Notes: generated by a model from the letters alone, not told the origin. A stretch of DNA of 64,000 nt from Brienomyrus brachyistius (GCF_023856365.1 NC_064554.1:8113001-8177000), one strand, 5' to 3'; numbered from the stretch's first letter, positions 35,104-46,739 are shown. A program made the numbers and translations.

Positions 35104-35956
35104 CACTGCTGGGGAGTAGCTAACTACAATTAGCGATGCTACTAACTTAACTACCTTTTTCAGTAGCTTATTACAGTAGTAGCGCAGCTCCATTTAAAAT
35201 GCTTTTCCAGTGACTTTTTTTTTTTACATATAGTGATGTAGCGTTGCAAAATGCTGCGTCGTTAAAAAATACTACAGGTCGTTGTCAACTTTTGACCAAT
35301 GCAACTTGTAACTGATCCACTTTATGACGTGCTGAGATCGCAAATATGTGGTCATCACAACGCTCGGTCAGTGTTGACTAGCATGAGTATACCTATGATA
35401 ATTTTTGGCATATAAAATAACAGGCCAACAGATCGCGGTTGATTTTCTTTAAAATGTCCTTCCGAGTATTTCCAGCTACCAGGTGTTTCTTACTGGTGTT
35501 TTTTGCTTGAATGCTCTGGGGATGGATGTTAACGGGTTGAAAAATACCTCATGGCAGCAATATTTTAGACACTTTCAATAAAATGCTTAGGAGCACTTTG
35601 GTTCTTGGACAGATTATCGAAATCTTTTTTTGTTCTAACCCTTCTAATTTTCACACAGAAATTGTGAAGTGCTTTTGAAACCTTACTGTGATTTGACATT
35701 ACATTGTTAAAAAATATAAAGATTTTCTTATCGTGTTTCACATTTTTTTAAGTTGTTTTAAGAGTATCATACAGCACAAATATTAAGTATTATCTGATTA
35801 AATAGCTTCAATGTATTTAGCTACTTTTTCTCTGTAGCTTGCAGTGTAGCTTACTACTACATTAAAACAGTAGCTTGGCTGTAGTTTAGCTACTTTTAAT
35901 CGTAAGTAGCTTGTAGAATGAAAAGCTATTGTTTAAAAGTAGCTTCCCCAACGCTG
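35104..35956. mobile_element. hAT-like non-autonomous DNA transposon
   Basis: Left end CACTGCTGGGGAGTAGCTAA and right end AAAGTAGCTTCCCCAACGCTG (about 35936-35956, written here as its last 20: AAGTAGCTTCCCCAACGCTG) form an imperfect inverted repeat of the CAGTGTTGGGGAGTA type, a signature of a very common vertebrate hAT-derived family. The interior contains many TAGCTAC/GTAGCT words near both ends and no transposase. An exact 8-bp target duplication is not evident. Confidence 0.7.
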
Positions 35957-36985
35957 AATGTTATATATTCTAGGTACATCTACATTTTATAGAATGTAAT
36001 AAAAAGATACTAAATATAAAATCTAAAAAAAAAAACAATAACACACAAGCAGTAACACCACTTGTGTGAGTGGTGCGGATGTGCGAGGCAGCATGCAAAA
36101 ATGCAAGAGAAGCAAAAATGGAGGGGTAGACACACAAAGAGAGGGAGAGAGAATTGGGGTGAATGTGTGCAGCAGCAGATTGTGCTGTTGTTCAGAAGTC
36201 TTACTGCTTGTGGATGAAAACTTTTGAAGCGTTCAGTTCAGACTTTGAAGTTGCAACACATGAGAGGAGTAAGGTGCTATATACAGGCAATCCTGCTGGT
36301 GTTTTCTGGGCTCGCAAATGTAGCATTTCCACACAGGAGTGTCCTTTTTTGTCAGAGAGGCCAACTTTAACGACCCGAGAGACCTGAAGTCAAGCTACAT
36401 GCCATTAATCCTCTAGATCTGACTGAGTTCACTGATGTCTGTTTTCTCCTCAGCTCTGTCTTCTTCAGCTTTAAGTGTCATCTGCACAGTTAAATTCACC
36501 ACCACTGGTTGGAATGGAAGGAAATACTGCAGGCTTTAAATAATTGATCAGATTGTGGCCCGAGATCAGTAAATCCGCCTTTTTATTAATGAAGTGCAGG
36601 AGTGATTCCTCTTCCACTTTTAATGCTCCAGTTGACCCGACTGACTCCTCGTGTTCTGCCTGAGCTTCCCAGGTGACGCCCTGTGTGGTTCTGTGCAGGC
36701 TGTAAATTCCTAATTGGTCACATCAATCAAATAATTCTGGGCCAGGATCCTGGCTGCTTCCTGATAAGAATGCTCTACATGCGGCGCCCCTAGGGATTAA
36801 CACGAGCTGTACCACACTTCAGAAGGAAAACAAGCAAGAAAGCTGAATAGATAGTTCGCAGTAATGATAAGGGCTTATTGCTGATTACATAAATGTTCTG
36901 TTCAGGTAGCTTGGAATTTAATTTACAACAGTCTTCAAAACAAAGGCAAAATTGTCTCATTGCCTGTGTACCACTCAAGGGGGGA
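35957..36985. other. Intergenic DNA
   Basis: No gene or named repeat recognised. A plus-strand open frame of 74 codons at 36163-36387 has no domain. Confidence 0.3.
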
Positions 36986-36989
36986 ATTG

Positions 36990-37760
36990 GGGGCAAATGT
37001 CCCCTGGTGAAAAAACTGAAAAAACCTCAATGTGAAATGATGAACAAGAGAATATAATGAAGTGTCTTAATGAGTGCCCTTTTAGTGGATGTGATGCAGT
37101 GCCCTATAAGGTGCCCTTACAATGGTCTAAGTGGTCCCTATAGGTACCCTTCCAATGGAAACAGATGCCGGTATGAAGTGCCCTTCTAGTGGACAGAATG
37201 TGATGCAGTGCCCTATAAGGTTCCCTTACAATGGTCTAAGTGGTCCCTATAGGTACCCTTCCAATGGAAACAGATGCCGGTATGAAGTGCCCTTCTAGTG
37301 GACAGAATGTGATGCAGTGCCCTATAAGGTTCCCTTACAATGGTCTAAGTGGTCCCTATAGGTACCCTTCCAATGGAAACAGATGCCGGTATGAAGTGCC
37401 CTTCTAGTGGACAGAATGTGAATGCCCTATAAAGTGACCTTACAATGGTCCTCTATGCCACCCCGATATGATTAAGTGTCCCAAAGGGGGCCCTTTTCAA
37501 TGGATAAAATATTATGCAATGCTGTATAGGTTGTTCATCCATGTGTGGGAATGAGAGCAGGTGTCCTAATAGATGCCCTTCTAGCGAGAAAAGTCATATA
37601 GTACCTTGGCAATTGCGTTAAGTTGTGGTGCCTTTCTGGTGGAAATAACTCATGAAGTGCCCTCTAGGGTGCCCTTTCAAGTGAGCAAACATGATGAAGT
37701 GCTGTTCTGATGGAGAGAAGAATATCTCTTATGGCTGCCCTTCCAGTGAAAAAAATGGGA
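36990..37760. repeat. Degenerate 25-30-bp minisatellite field
   Basis: A loose module of the form GTGCCCTTnnAGTGGA followed by an A-rich spacer and ATGA recurs across about 770 bases, for example AGTGCCCTTTTAGTGGATG, GGTACCCTTCCAATGGAAAC, AAGTGCCCTTCTAGTGGACA, AGATGCCCTTCTAGCGAGAA and GGCTGCCCTTCCAGTGAAAA. Copies outside 37093-37419 are strongly diverged, so the field is old; it encloses a recent amplification. Confidence 0.8.
37093..37419. repeat. Three near-identical 109-bp higher-order repeats
   Basis: Units begin GATGCAGTGCCCTATAAGG at 37093, 37202 and 37311, spacing 109. By eye they differ at one base (GGTGCCC in the first, GGTTCCC in the other two). Each contains about four of the older short modules. 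This is a higher-order amplification within the degenerate field. Confidence 0.93.
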
Positions 37761-38435
37761 CATGGTGCCCCGCCATGGGATGCAGTTTCCTGTACGTACA
37801 AGAAAATAGATTAAAAAAATGCACCCTCTAGGTGTTCCTAAGTACCTGAAAATGCGATATCTAGGTTGTCTCTGTAGTTGACAAAACATGAATGATTGAA
37901 TGATTAATTGAAGGTGAATAATCTTAATCTGGGATGAAGATATGAAGACTAATCCACCATGTATTGTGTACCTATCTACTGGTGGGGAGAGGGTGTCATG
38001 CAATTTTATTTTTTCGCTCCTGCCCTTCAAACAGCCTGAGTCCCCCACTGTAGGGCACTGGCTGTCACATTATCTGAATAAAAAGCTGTTTATACTGTAG
38101 ATCAATGGCAAGGCACAAAATGGTGTTGAAATAATTAAAGAGAAATACTGATATAGGGAAATTCGCATCACACAGCCCTGGCACTTCATACAAAAGACCA
38201 TCCCTCAAACGTTTGCTGCCAGACAGGAAGCAAACTTTTGATGGAGGCCAAGGAGAGTCCATTGATCACGCTGAAAGAGTCAAGCAAGAAGTGCAGCGGT
38301 CAATACTATCAAGTGCCCAGTAGCCTGATGTGTATGGAAGGATGACATGAAAAAGGCATTACTTACAAAGAACAAGCTCAAAGGTTCCAGAGTTTGCCAG
38401 AAAGTGTGGGAGTAATGTGCTTAATGTTTAAGGTT
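37761..38435. other. Intergenic DNA
   Basis: No gene or repeat recognised. Confidence 0.3.
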
Positions 38436-38439
38436 AAGG

Positions 38440-38635
38440 TTTTACATTTATGTTTATCTTATTCCTGACTCTACTTTATGTATTCTCCCTCTGTTCTTAG
38501 TTACTGTATGTTATCCTTATGTTGCATTAATTATTTTTTCTTTCTTTGTTGTATTTCCTCTCTGTGCTGCTAGAAAGATAAATTCATCCCAACATGGATC
38601 AATAAATTTCTGCCTTGTCTTAAGACACGGGGAGC
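38440..38635 (+). mobile_element. Possible LINE 3' terminus
   Basis: Ends with CCCAACATGGATCAATAAAT after a T-rich stretch, a form often seen at 3' ends of fish non-LTR retrotransposons. No coding sequence is attached. Confidence 0.45.
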
Positions 38636-38744
38636 GGATTCATGCTAAGCAGCGGTGAATATTGTAACTTCTGGTTGCAGGCTCCACCTGTGGTACAACC
38701 TTACAGTACTATTATCAGCAGAATGAGAAATGCTGATCAGCGAA

Positions 38745-39165
38745 CTCTGGAGGTGGCAGCATCATGCTGTGAAGCTTCTTGACACTGGGCACTTTTAAAG
38801 AACGATGGATGGTATAAAAAGAGAAGTACGGTGAAATATGCAATGGAAATATTTATGTCTGCCGGAAATATTTGGAATAAAATCAGCATTTGCCAGGACT
38901 GTGATGCCAGTCTGGAGAATAGTAAGGAGTGAGTCCTCAGTCAAAGCCCTGCTATCAATCTTACAGAGACTTGTGGTGCTGTTTGAAAATTTGCAATACT
39001 TTCACCATCCAAATGACTCAAACGACCCAGAGGGGAATGGAGGGGGGGGGGGGGGTCTTTGTAAAATAGTGTGCAAAGCTGGTAGACACCTATTGTGAAA
39101 CGCTGAAATGTGTTAACGTGGCCATAGGAGGCTCCAGCAGATTAGTGCATAGTGTTTGTATGCTA
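38745..39165 (+). mobile_element. Tc1/mariner transposon remnant
   Basis: Contains GGTGGCAGCATCATGCTGTG (Tc1 G-G-S-I-M-L block), GGCACTTTTAAAG and GATGGATGGTATAAA (equivalent of the M-N-G-A-K-Y-R region), and at the right AGTGTGCAAAGCTGGTAGAC (equivalent of the C-A-K-L-V-x-T end of Tc1 transposase). The third catalytic block is deleted. A G14 run is at 39042-39055. Confidence 0.7.
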
Positions 39166-39416
39166 CGCTAAGGGGCATGGTTCTGTTTTTAATTTTTTAT
39201 GATTTCTTGTGATAGTTTTATTTATTTATGTATTTATTTGCAATTTAAAATAATAAAAAATTTGTAAGAAATGATATTTATCCATCAGTCACAGATTCAT
39301 AACTTTCCATTCATTCTAAAGCCAGTAACTCACTACAAAGCTTATAATTATCCTGATGCATAAATGGAAAAATGTATTTCAGATTGTCAAGAATCACAAA
39401 ATGTGTTTCTAAGCCT

Positions 39417-39655
39417 GTCATGACCTGCGTGTCCAGTTCTCGTGTGTGCCATGCCCCCTTAATAACCACGTGTTCTACCCCGATTTGTAACCATCAGTTT
39501 GATATGTCCTGTGTATTTAAGTCCGCATCTGTGTCCGTATCCCCAGGTCTGTCATTAACGTTGCATGTCTGCCTGTTCTCCCTTAATAAACCCCATTTGC
39601 TCATATTCACGGCTCCTTTCGCCTGCTTCCTACGATGAATAATGTTATACAGTGT
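39417..39655 (+). mobile_element. TGTCATGACC-type short repeat, + orientation
   Basis: Starts TGTCATGACCTGCGTGTCC and shares its order of words with the reverse complement of 61555-61813: CTCGTGTGTG, GCCCCCTT, CACGTGTTC, CCCGATT, TGTGTATTTA and AATAAACCC. The AATAAA would serve as a polyadenylation signal if this is a solo LTR; the inverted ends seen in the other copy leave a DNA-transposon origin possible. Confidence 0.65.
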
Positions 39656-39876
39656 GGGAGGAAGGATGCAGGAGCAGGAGTCAATGCAAACAAAACTGGT
39701 TTTATTACAAAAGGGGAGCACAAATCTTGGAAGCACTTTTAACAAGAACTAACAAGGGAGCAAATGAGAGGCAGCTGGAGTGAATCACACAAGGAAAGGG
39801 AGGAAAGATAAGACAAACACATAACAGGCGTGGCTCGTTAGAAAACAAGAGGGTGTAAGATCAGAGGGGGAGGGTC
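39656..39876 (-). mobile_element. Adjacent AATAAA-bearing short repeat, opposite orientation
   Basis: Immediately after the preceding repeat, TGGGAGGAAGGATGCAGGAG starts a segment containing GGTTTTATTACAAAAGG, in the style of the minus-oriented copies at 41395 and 61555. It ends near GAGGGTCACA. The two copies are arranged with their AATAAA-bearing ends facing each other. Confidence 0.5.
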
Positions 39877-39884
39877 ACACAAGT

Positions 39885-40018
39885 CCCAGCTGTCTTTCAG
39901 CTTCTGATTGACTGAACATACCTGATCCAGGTAATTAGCAGTGTGTGGGGCAGGGATAGCTGGAAAACAAGCAGGGCAGTGGGTCCCGAGGACCAAGTTT
40001 GAGAACCACTGGTCTAGA
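39885..40018. repeat. Fish interspersed repeat fragment
   Basis: Contains CTGATCCAGGTAATTAGCAG, then GGGCAGTGGGTCCCGAGGAC and ends CCAAGTTTGAGAACCACTGG. The end motif is a recurrent fish DNA-repeat terminus that I recognise by appearance but cannot name. Confidence 0.5.
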
Positions 40019-41151
40019 GTGTCTCCTGGCCCGAAGATGTAGTCCATCTTTTTCTGTATTTAATTAATTGGCGAGTGATTGTGAGTTTGGCCAGGCCACT
40101 GTGGTCTACCGAGGCAAAGCGGTGTGCCGCGTTCACTTCAAAGTCAAAGCTATCTTATACTATCATGTCCCAACATCACTAATGCTTACATTTTAGAACA
40201 TCCCAGAGATCCAGGCTCTTGTACAGAGTGACTGCTCACTAACTCCCAAGGATCCTTGTTGAAACAGCTCTCTCGCTGGATCCCACCATGTCCAGTGTGA
40301 TTCCCACTGCAGATTTTAATTATAATATCATTTGAGGGAAATGGATCTCACCTCTTGTCAGACACATACAAAATATTTCTCCATATTGAAGAGTCTAATC
40401 AGGAGCTTTAAAGGTCACCTTTTTGAATATGATTAATAACAGGACATTTTTGCAAATTGCAGTATTTTCAAAGAATTTCATTTTGATTTATTTTGTTTAC
40501 ACGATGGACGCTTTTTAATATGCATTTTACACAAAATACAGTCCCATAAGTGGGAATTTCAGGTGAAGTACTCCGTTTGGTTCAGGTGAAGTACTCCGTT
40601 TACTGCTGTCAGCATTTCCCCTTGTGGCAAATGAACCTAAAACTTTCTGTGTTATAGGCCAGTTTCTTAATTGCTGCTCCACCTGCTAAGTATTTATCTG
40701 CAATTACCATAAATGACTCCAGAGCAGCTGTGAGTGTAAGTAGCACAAATATATTGCTCAAATCATACACTTCCAGTGACTTTGGTGTTTTACAAACGAC
40801 GTGTTGCGATAACTGAGCATGAGACGGGAATCAGGTGCTCTGTTACATATCAGCTGTGTAACTAGAATGACTGCTGCCAGGTTACTGAGGGATAGCAATA
40901 GCAGGAGTAGATTCAGGTGCTGATAATAATCTATGACTGCTGTGATCAATCCAGAGTCTTCTATTCAGAATAAAACCAATTGATGAATAGGTGTCAAGGT
41001 TGTTCAGAATGGAATGCTGCTGAATTATCGTAATGAAACTGCGTTTGTTCAGATATACATACACATGCAAACACACATACACACACATTTGTTGCCTATT
41101 GATGCATCACTAATGCCTGGGCTAATTCCACTGTTCCTTGTCTCTTGATTT
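40019..41151. other. Intergenic DNA with a 23-bp tandem duplication
   Basis: No gene recognised. TTCAGGTGAAGTACTCCGTT is present twice in tandem at 40558 and 40581 (period 23). Confidence 0.5.
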
Positions 41152-41205
41152 CATTCATTCATTCATTCATTCATTCATTCGTTCGTTCATTCATTCATTC
41201 AATGT
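41152..41205. repeat. ATTC tetranucleotide microsatellite
   Basis: About thirteen ATTC units with two GTTC variants in the middle. Confidence 0.95.
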
Positions 41206-41394
41206 ACTGTTGCATGTGGAATTTCTCCTAGGATAAAATTCCAAATCCCTTTGATCACCCTTTTGCCCAGATGTGTTCTTTGGAAGTATCTCCACTATAG
41301 TATCTCCCCCTGCCAGAGCTGGTGGGATGATGAATGACCTCTGATTTAGGAGACGAGCATGCTGCATTAAGGGTAGGCACTTATTGTCACGTTA

Positions 41395-41699
41395 AGACCA
41401 AGGATGGAGTCAGGAAATCGAAAGGGGCTTTATTAAAGGTGACTACAATACAGACAGGGCAAATAAGGCAGACCACAAGGGGTCAAAATGGGCAGAGGAG
41501 AAATTGGCAGGAATGCAAGGCAGAGGGCACACTCAGGAGCACATACAGGTGGTAACTTCAATGACTGGACTAGGGATCACAGGACAGAAGGACTCTATAA
41601 AGGGCACATGAGGGAGCAGATGAGAGGCACCTGAGGACCGAGGATCCACACGAGGACTGTAAGGAGAGGAATGAGGGGGAAGGGATGCAGGACATGACA
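41395..41699 (-). mobile_element. TGTCA-terminated short repeat, minus orientation
   Basis: Starts TGTCACGTTAAG and ends GCAGGACATGACA, giving partially inverted TGTCA...TGACA ends, 305 bases. The GGGGCTTTATTAAAGG segment provides AATAAA on the minus strand. Related to the copy near 20.55 kb. No coding sequence. Confidence 0.55.
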
Positions 41700-43714
41700 C
41701 TTCAGGATGGGATGCAGGACAGGGCATCCTTCAAAGCAGATGATGGCCCTTGATAAACTCAGGAATTTCTGGGGAACAACATAATCTAAACACATCCTTC
41801 CCGAAAGAGGGTTATCGTATGTTGTTCCTGTATGTTGTCATACATCCTGATGGCTTCATTTCAGTGTTAGCCAGCTGTTTAGCTTTGCTGTGTCCTCTGC
41901 CTTTGGTTTTGAATGCATTTCTCGGATTTCACAAAGAGCACTTAAGATGGCCCAGTCAACGCTGTTTTGTTTCCTTGTGAATTTATTTGTATGAAAACTG
42001 TTCTGGTCATCTAGTGACTGCTGTAAATGAAGATTCAGGTGTCTGTTAGCCACCGTGAAGCGTTTGTGCACAGCAGAGGTAACAGTCACATTTATAGCAT
42101 TTCACATTGTCGTGTTTTCTGCGGACAGGGCTGTAACTGTCCATTTCCAGCCGATATTAAGATGAATTTCTACCTCAACAGCTTCCTGAACTGTTTATCT
42201 CCTGTAGAGTAATATCTACTGCTGCAACAGCTTGTATCCCGTGGCCTTGTCCTGTATGTCTCTGAAATTCTTAATATAAAAATCACTGTCTAGAACAGTG
42301 CATGAGAATTATACTTTTTTCCTTAAGAAGAGTTTAATAGATACCTATGGATGTATTATGAAACGCATGTTATGTTTCTATATTTGATGCTTTTTCATTG
42401 TGTTGCCATGACTCATATCAGTTCCCCAAGCTAATTTCCCCCCCCTTTTCATGCAGCATTTTCCTGTCCACTCCTGCCTGCCGTGCAGCAGGGTTATGGC
42501 TGTGCGTCTCAATTCCGTACAGCATTATTTCCTTGATCAGTCGTGTGGCTGCTGAGTGCAGAATGACCAGCTGAACTGTAACAATCTGCAACATCTGATA
42601 CATCGGGACCCAAAACAACTGGAAATGAGGTGGGAAGAGGATTTGCTCCCAGCATGCACCAGGCTTTTCGTTTTTTTTCTTGAAAAGTAGGGGCCTGTAG
42701 TTCATGATGTGATTTAATTTCCATTTCAGTTACTTTCTAAGGGTCATACTTTGGCTCGCCTGGAGGGCGGATTGTTCTGAGACGAGGACAGTGCAGATGG
42801 GGGGGTCGGGTTATCCTAGAACTGGAATGTCGTGACCGTCACCTCAGTCGGTTTGAATTTCCTCACAGTCTCACATCTCGCCGACCTCGCACCGCCTGGC
42901 TGGCCTCAGGCGCCACCAAACACCAATGCTCACTGCATATTTACAAGGAAATGGATGCAGAGCTATTCTGGATGGTTACAGAACGGCTATCAATGAGATA
43001 AGCTGTATTAGAGTCTGTTACCATGTACTGTGTTTGCACTGATGCCACAGTAATTGGGCAAATCTTGGCAAAGCCAGAGTGAAAACAAGAAAAGCTAAAT
43101 TGCTCCCTGTCATGTTAATGATTGATGGCTTTGTTGGGGGTTATTGGTGCGAAGCATAATGTTGACTAATTAGTTTCTCTGTGATGTGACTCATAAGGCA
43201 GAGGAGCCTTTGGTTTTCTAAAGCCTGTATTTAACCAGCGACTACTGTACAAACTGTAACAACTGAGGCTGTATCGAGCTGAATACCATTGTCCTTGTGA
43301 AGTATAATGATTCATTTCAGAAAGTGGGCAAGAAGGAAAAAAAGAAAACAACCACCTGTCCTGGAATCAATTTAACATTCAGAAACTGAAGGACAGTTCT
43401 TGAAATCGCTTGTAATCTGATGAGAGGGTATGGTGGTGGGGGGGCATGTGCATTCTTAATGATTTGAGGGAATTGCGGGGAGCCGCGCCCCCCCCAAGTA
43501 GAATGGGACGCTGTGTATGGTGAAGCACTCTTCTCGCCTGTATGGGAGGCTGCATCTGACAGTGGGGCACCGTACATTATTGGCCTCAATGGAAGGGCAG
43601 CCATCATGCATATTTTTCTCTCCATTACAGGGCCACTTCATCATGCTTAGGTATCGTGTTCGTTTTTTGCCACTCTAAAGGGCTTTTTTTTCTCAACCTT
43701 GGGGACACTCATGT
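41700..43714. other. Intergenic DNA, possible regulatory segment near 43.1 kb
   Basis: No exon recognised. The interval 43020-43180 lacks repeats and holds TTAATGATTGATGG (43115-43128) and CTAATTAG (43166-43173), homeodomain-type sites. See the corresponding finding. Confidence 0.3.
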
Positions 43715-43895
43715 TTCCATCCATCCATGCATCCACCCACCTACTGTTACTCTATACTCGGTACAGAGTCACTGTGGGCCAGCAGGAGTCGCCCACTTAA
43801 ACCCAGAAAGCATGGACATGGGAATCAGACCCCCACCCTCGGTGATGTGGGAATACACTGTTAAACACTGAGTCATCACGCCGCCATGATGTCTG
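43715..43895 (-). mobile_element. Decayed tRNA-type SINE with GGATG tail
   Basis: Begins TCCATCCATCCATGCATCC (reversed tail) and ends CATCACGCCGCCATGATG, whose reverse complement has the GGCG-TGATGACTCAGTG style of a tRNA-derived head; the middle contains ACTCGGTACAGAGTCAC. It may be a different SINE subfamily from the 9.7-kb copy. Confidence 0.55.
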
Positions 43896-44639
43896 TTCAG
43901 ATCCGGCCTGTGGTAGAATTCACTCTCATTTGGCTGGCGGAACCAAACATTTCTAAATTAAAATCAGCTGCGCTTCCTGACACCGGTGAAGGTAGCTATT
44001 AGTCACGCTCTGCAACTGTGAATTCTCCTGTGGTTTCTGTGTTCATCAGCTTCAGCCGATGAATCCTAAATGTGTCAGTTGGGTAAAATGGTTTATATAG
44101 CTGAGAGATGTATTCAAATAAACTGCAAGACATGCTGTCCCTTTTTAATCATTCTCCCCTCTGGATTACCCCCCTCCCCCAACATGGGTGTCGTTAGGTC
44201 CAGTCACTCTAGGCTACAGCCCTGAGTATTTAAGCCCTGATGCTAATCTTCCAAAAACAAACCCTGGCAAAACTTGACTTAGCCCCTGATCTTTTCAGTA
44301 GCTAGAAACCCCCGTGCCCCCTATACACATAACCACACATTATGGGTAGGAAGGAGTGGGGGGGGAGAGGTTGAGGTTGGGCTTGGGTTTAGGTCCAGAT
44401 GAAACTGGGATCTGCTCCTCTGGCAGCTTTTACTGCGTCCCACCAATAGAAAGTCAAGCCTGGGGAGTCCTGAGTACTTTTGCAGGATGGGGGGTGGAAC
44501 AGAGTAAGTTGAATGATGAGTCACCTTTACTGATGTTTGAGACCCTGGTCACCCATAGCTGTCCGTCGCTAAGGAAATTTGATGCCCCAAGGTGAACGTT
44601 TTCCCTACAGCGATAAAATGAGTCCTTTCATATTCATTC

Positions 44640-44940
44640 AGATGAACACCCCCCCCGGTGCCAATTCCGGCTTTTACCTCATGAAAAGGCCGGCTTTGGG
44701 GGGGCTCAGCATTCCCCTCTGCGTTGGAATGGATCTGTCGGCCGCCGGCTGTAAATTCCGTCCGCTCGGATGCGAGCGGCAGGCTTGCGTGATTTACCGC
44801 CGGGCTCCGGCACTCTGAGCGGATTTGGAAATGCTGCGGCGGCGCGTGTTTGCATTCCATAACCCGCCGGGTCGTTCTGCGAGCCGCGGGTCAGTGTGTC
44901 ACAGTGCCTGTCGGACCCACAGCGGCTGGAGTCGCATGCA
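44640..44940. promoter_or_regulatory. Isolated CpG-rich segment, candidate promoter or enhancer
   Basis: I count 27 CpG dinucleotides in 44701-44940 (240 bases), while the flanking kilobases have very few. The segment holds a perfect 7-bp hairpin (CCGCTCG 44762-44768, CGAGCGG 44773-44779), the phrases CGGCCGCCGGCTGTAAATTC and GATTTACCGCCGGGC, and a downstream CTGATTGGCCGGG (inverted CCAAT box, about 45052). It does not resemble the transposons of the window. No long open frame or clear exon, so function is inference. Confidence 0.5.
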
Positions 44941-45339
44941 GCTGGCTTTCTGGGTGTCGGCCTTGTTTACTAAGTGGATCTGGCAGGACAGGGCTGAGTA
45001 TCACCTGTATTATTAGCCTGTGGGTTGGGGCGTGCCTTCCCAGTGCTGGAAGCTGATTGGCCGGGGTGTGAGCCTGAGACGTGGAAGCTTAAGGTAGCAG
45101 CCAGCTGGAAATGGTCGGCTGCTGAGCGATAAGTTGCGTGGCGTCTTGTGGCAGCAGTGAAGGTTCTGTTGATCTTGGACCCCAAGAGGTTTTTTTCTTC
45201 ACCCTGTTTTGGAGTTTTCGGTTCCTCTCCACGGTTGTTATCTGCCTTTATTTTTTTCATTCACTCTTCCTTTGTCTCTTTTCCCCCCATTTTCTCCCTC
45301 TGTATTATTCTATAAAAATTATGCTTTAAGGTATTACAA

Positions 45340-45411
45340 CATACCCATGTAAAATACCTTGGGGCGACTCTGTCGTAAAAGGCACCGTATAAAAATAAAT
45401 GGAATTAAATT
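45340..45411 (+). mobile_element. L2-like LINE tail fragment
   Basis: TACCTTGGGGCGACTCTGTC, then AAAAGGCACCGTATAAAAA and TAAATGGAATTAAATTGG correspond to the L2-type end (GCGCCTTGAGGCGACTGT, GCGCTATATAAATAAA, ATTGAATTG). Only about 70 bases remain. Confidence 0.65.
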
Positions 45412-45969
45412 GGTCTTTCAACCATGGCTCTTTGGCATTCCTGCGTTAGTGACAAAAGCAAACAGGACCTTTGGTAAATTACACGTGTCTTTAAATTTTT
45501 ATATATTTAATTTGGGGGGGGGGGTCTTTTATGCAGAGAGCACTGACCTCCCTGTTCATTTTAGAGCTTGAACAAACAGTTAATTGGTTTTCACAGCAAA
45601 TTGTGGCAGTAGTGCATCTTTCTCTTATAATGGGTAAGTCACAAAACAAACCATAATACTAAAACGGGTTTATTTTCCAGGCTTCCGAGGTGTTGAATAA
45701 TCCGTTTCCTTCATGCTAATACTGGTGCAGATACAGTACCTCACTGTGTCAATGCTTTAAGCTTGAAGCAGCTGTGGTTATCCACCCTCAATATCCTACC
45801 TAACCCCACCTCTCAGTCTCCTGTCAGTTCATGTCTTCTTCTAGACTTCCTTCCCTAGTAGCCAATATTAATATTTGTCACCATACAAATTCCCAGATAT
45901 TCATTCTATTTGTATTCCGGCATGGAGGAGGGGATCTCACAATATAAGGGCCTAGGGGAGGGCTGTATA

Positions 45970-46200
45970 AAAATTTCTGTAACACTTTACAATACTGGTA
46001 CACAAATGAGCATATGTTAATAGTTGAAGTAATGTGTGAGTCATGATGAGTTAATGCATTCACTAATGGCTAGAACATCAGTAAATACTGAAGCATATAC
46101 CCTAATTACCTAATAAACCATACATAAATAAGCATTAGTAAGTGCCATTGTTAACTACTAATTCATTCGTGACTCACTTTACTAATGAAGTGTTTATTAA
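45970..46200. mobile_element. Palindromic MITE-like element
   Basis: Begins TGTAACACTTTACAATACTG and contains TGAGTCATGATGAGTTAATG (about 46038) whose complement recurs as CTAATTCATTCGTGACTCA (about 46159) with some mismatches. Internal AATAAACCATACATAAATAA. Looks like a fold-back DNA element; family unknown. Confidence 0.55.
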
Positions 46201-46409
46201 TAGCCACCTATCTACAGGGGCCGGCTTCTGGTTTTTGGGACCCCAGTCATAAAGTTACTTTAGGGCCCCCCCCCCCCCTCAGAGGTATCAACATGAAATT
46301 AATGGCTATCAAATAAAGTCAGAATATAGTTGCTAGCTAGCTGGTTAACAAAATATGCTGCTTCAGCAAGTCCTAAATAAGGAACATTTATTTCATATTT
46401 ATATCTCTC
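46201..46409. other. Short unassigned segment with C13 run
   Basis: GGGGCCGGCTTCTGG, then GGGACCCCAGTCATAAAG and C13 at 46266-46278; possibly a fragment of an unlisted repeat. Confidence 0.3.
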
Positions 46410-46738
46410 TATGGGCGGCATAGTGCTGCAGTGCTTAGCACTGTTTCTTCACGCCTCTGGAACCTGGGTTCTAGACTCCACCAGGGTTCCATGTGTGTGG
46501 AGTTCGCGTGTCCTTCCAGTGTCATCGTGCGGTTTCCTCTTAGTATTACAATTTCTCCCCACAGTCCAAAAACATGAGGTTATTTGCAGTTACCAAATAG
46601 TGAATAGTGTGTGTCTGTGCCCTGTGATCGTGCTTGGAACCCCAGTCTGGGATGTTCTCTGTCTTGTGCATCTACAGTATAGCCTCCGGGTCCCCCGGCA
46701 CCCCTGAATAGAATGAGTGGTTTTAGGATGAATGGATT
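46410..46738 (+). mobile_element. Nearly full-length tRNA-derived SINE
   Basis: Head GGGCGGCATAGTGCTGCAGT with TTAGCACTG (A-box region), GGTTCTAGACTCC (B-box), then GTGTGGAGTTCGCGTG, CACAGTCCAAAAACATG, GTGCCCTGTGATCG, GTATAGCCTCCGGG and a tail with GGATGAATGGA. It is diverged from the copy at 9.7 kb and is the only one with both head and tail. Confidence 0.85.
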
Positions 46739-46739
46739 T

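Noticed and set aside
35104..35956. Exact 8-bp target-site duplication of the hAT-like element
   Set aside because: The flanks AATATATT and AATGTTAT are only partly alike, so I do not claim it.
46410..46500. tRNA gene
   Set aside because: A- and B-box-like motifs belong to the SINE head; the cloverleaf is not maintained and the SINE body follows.
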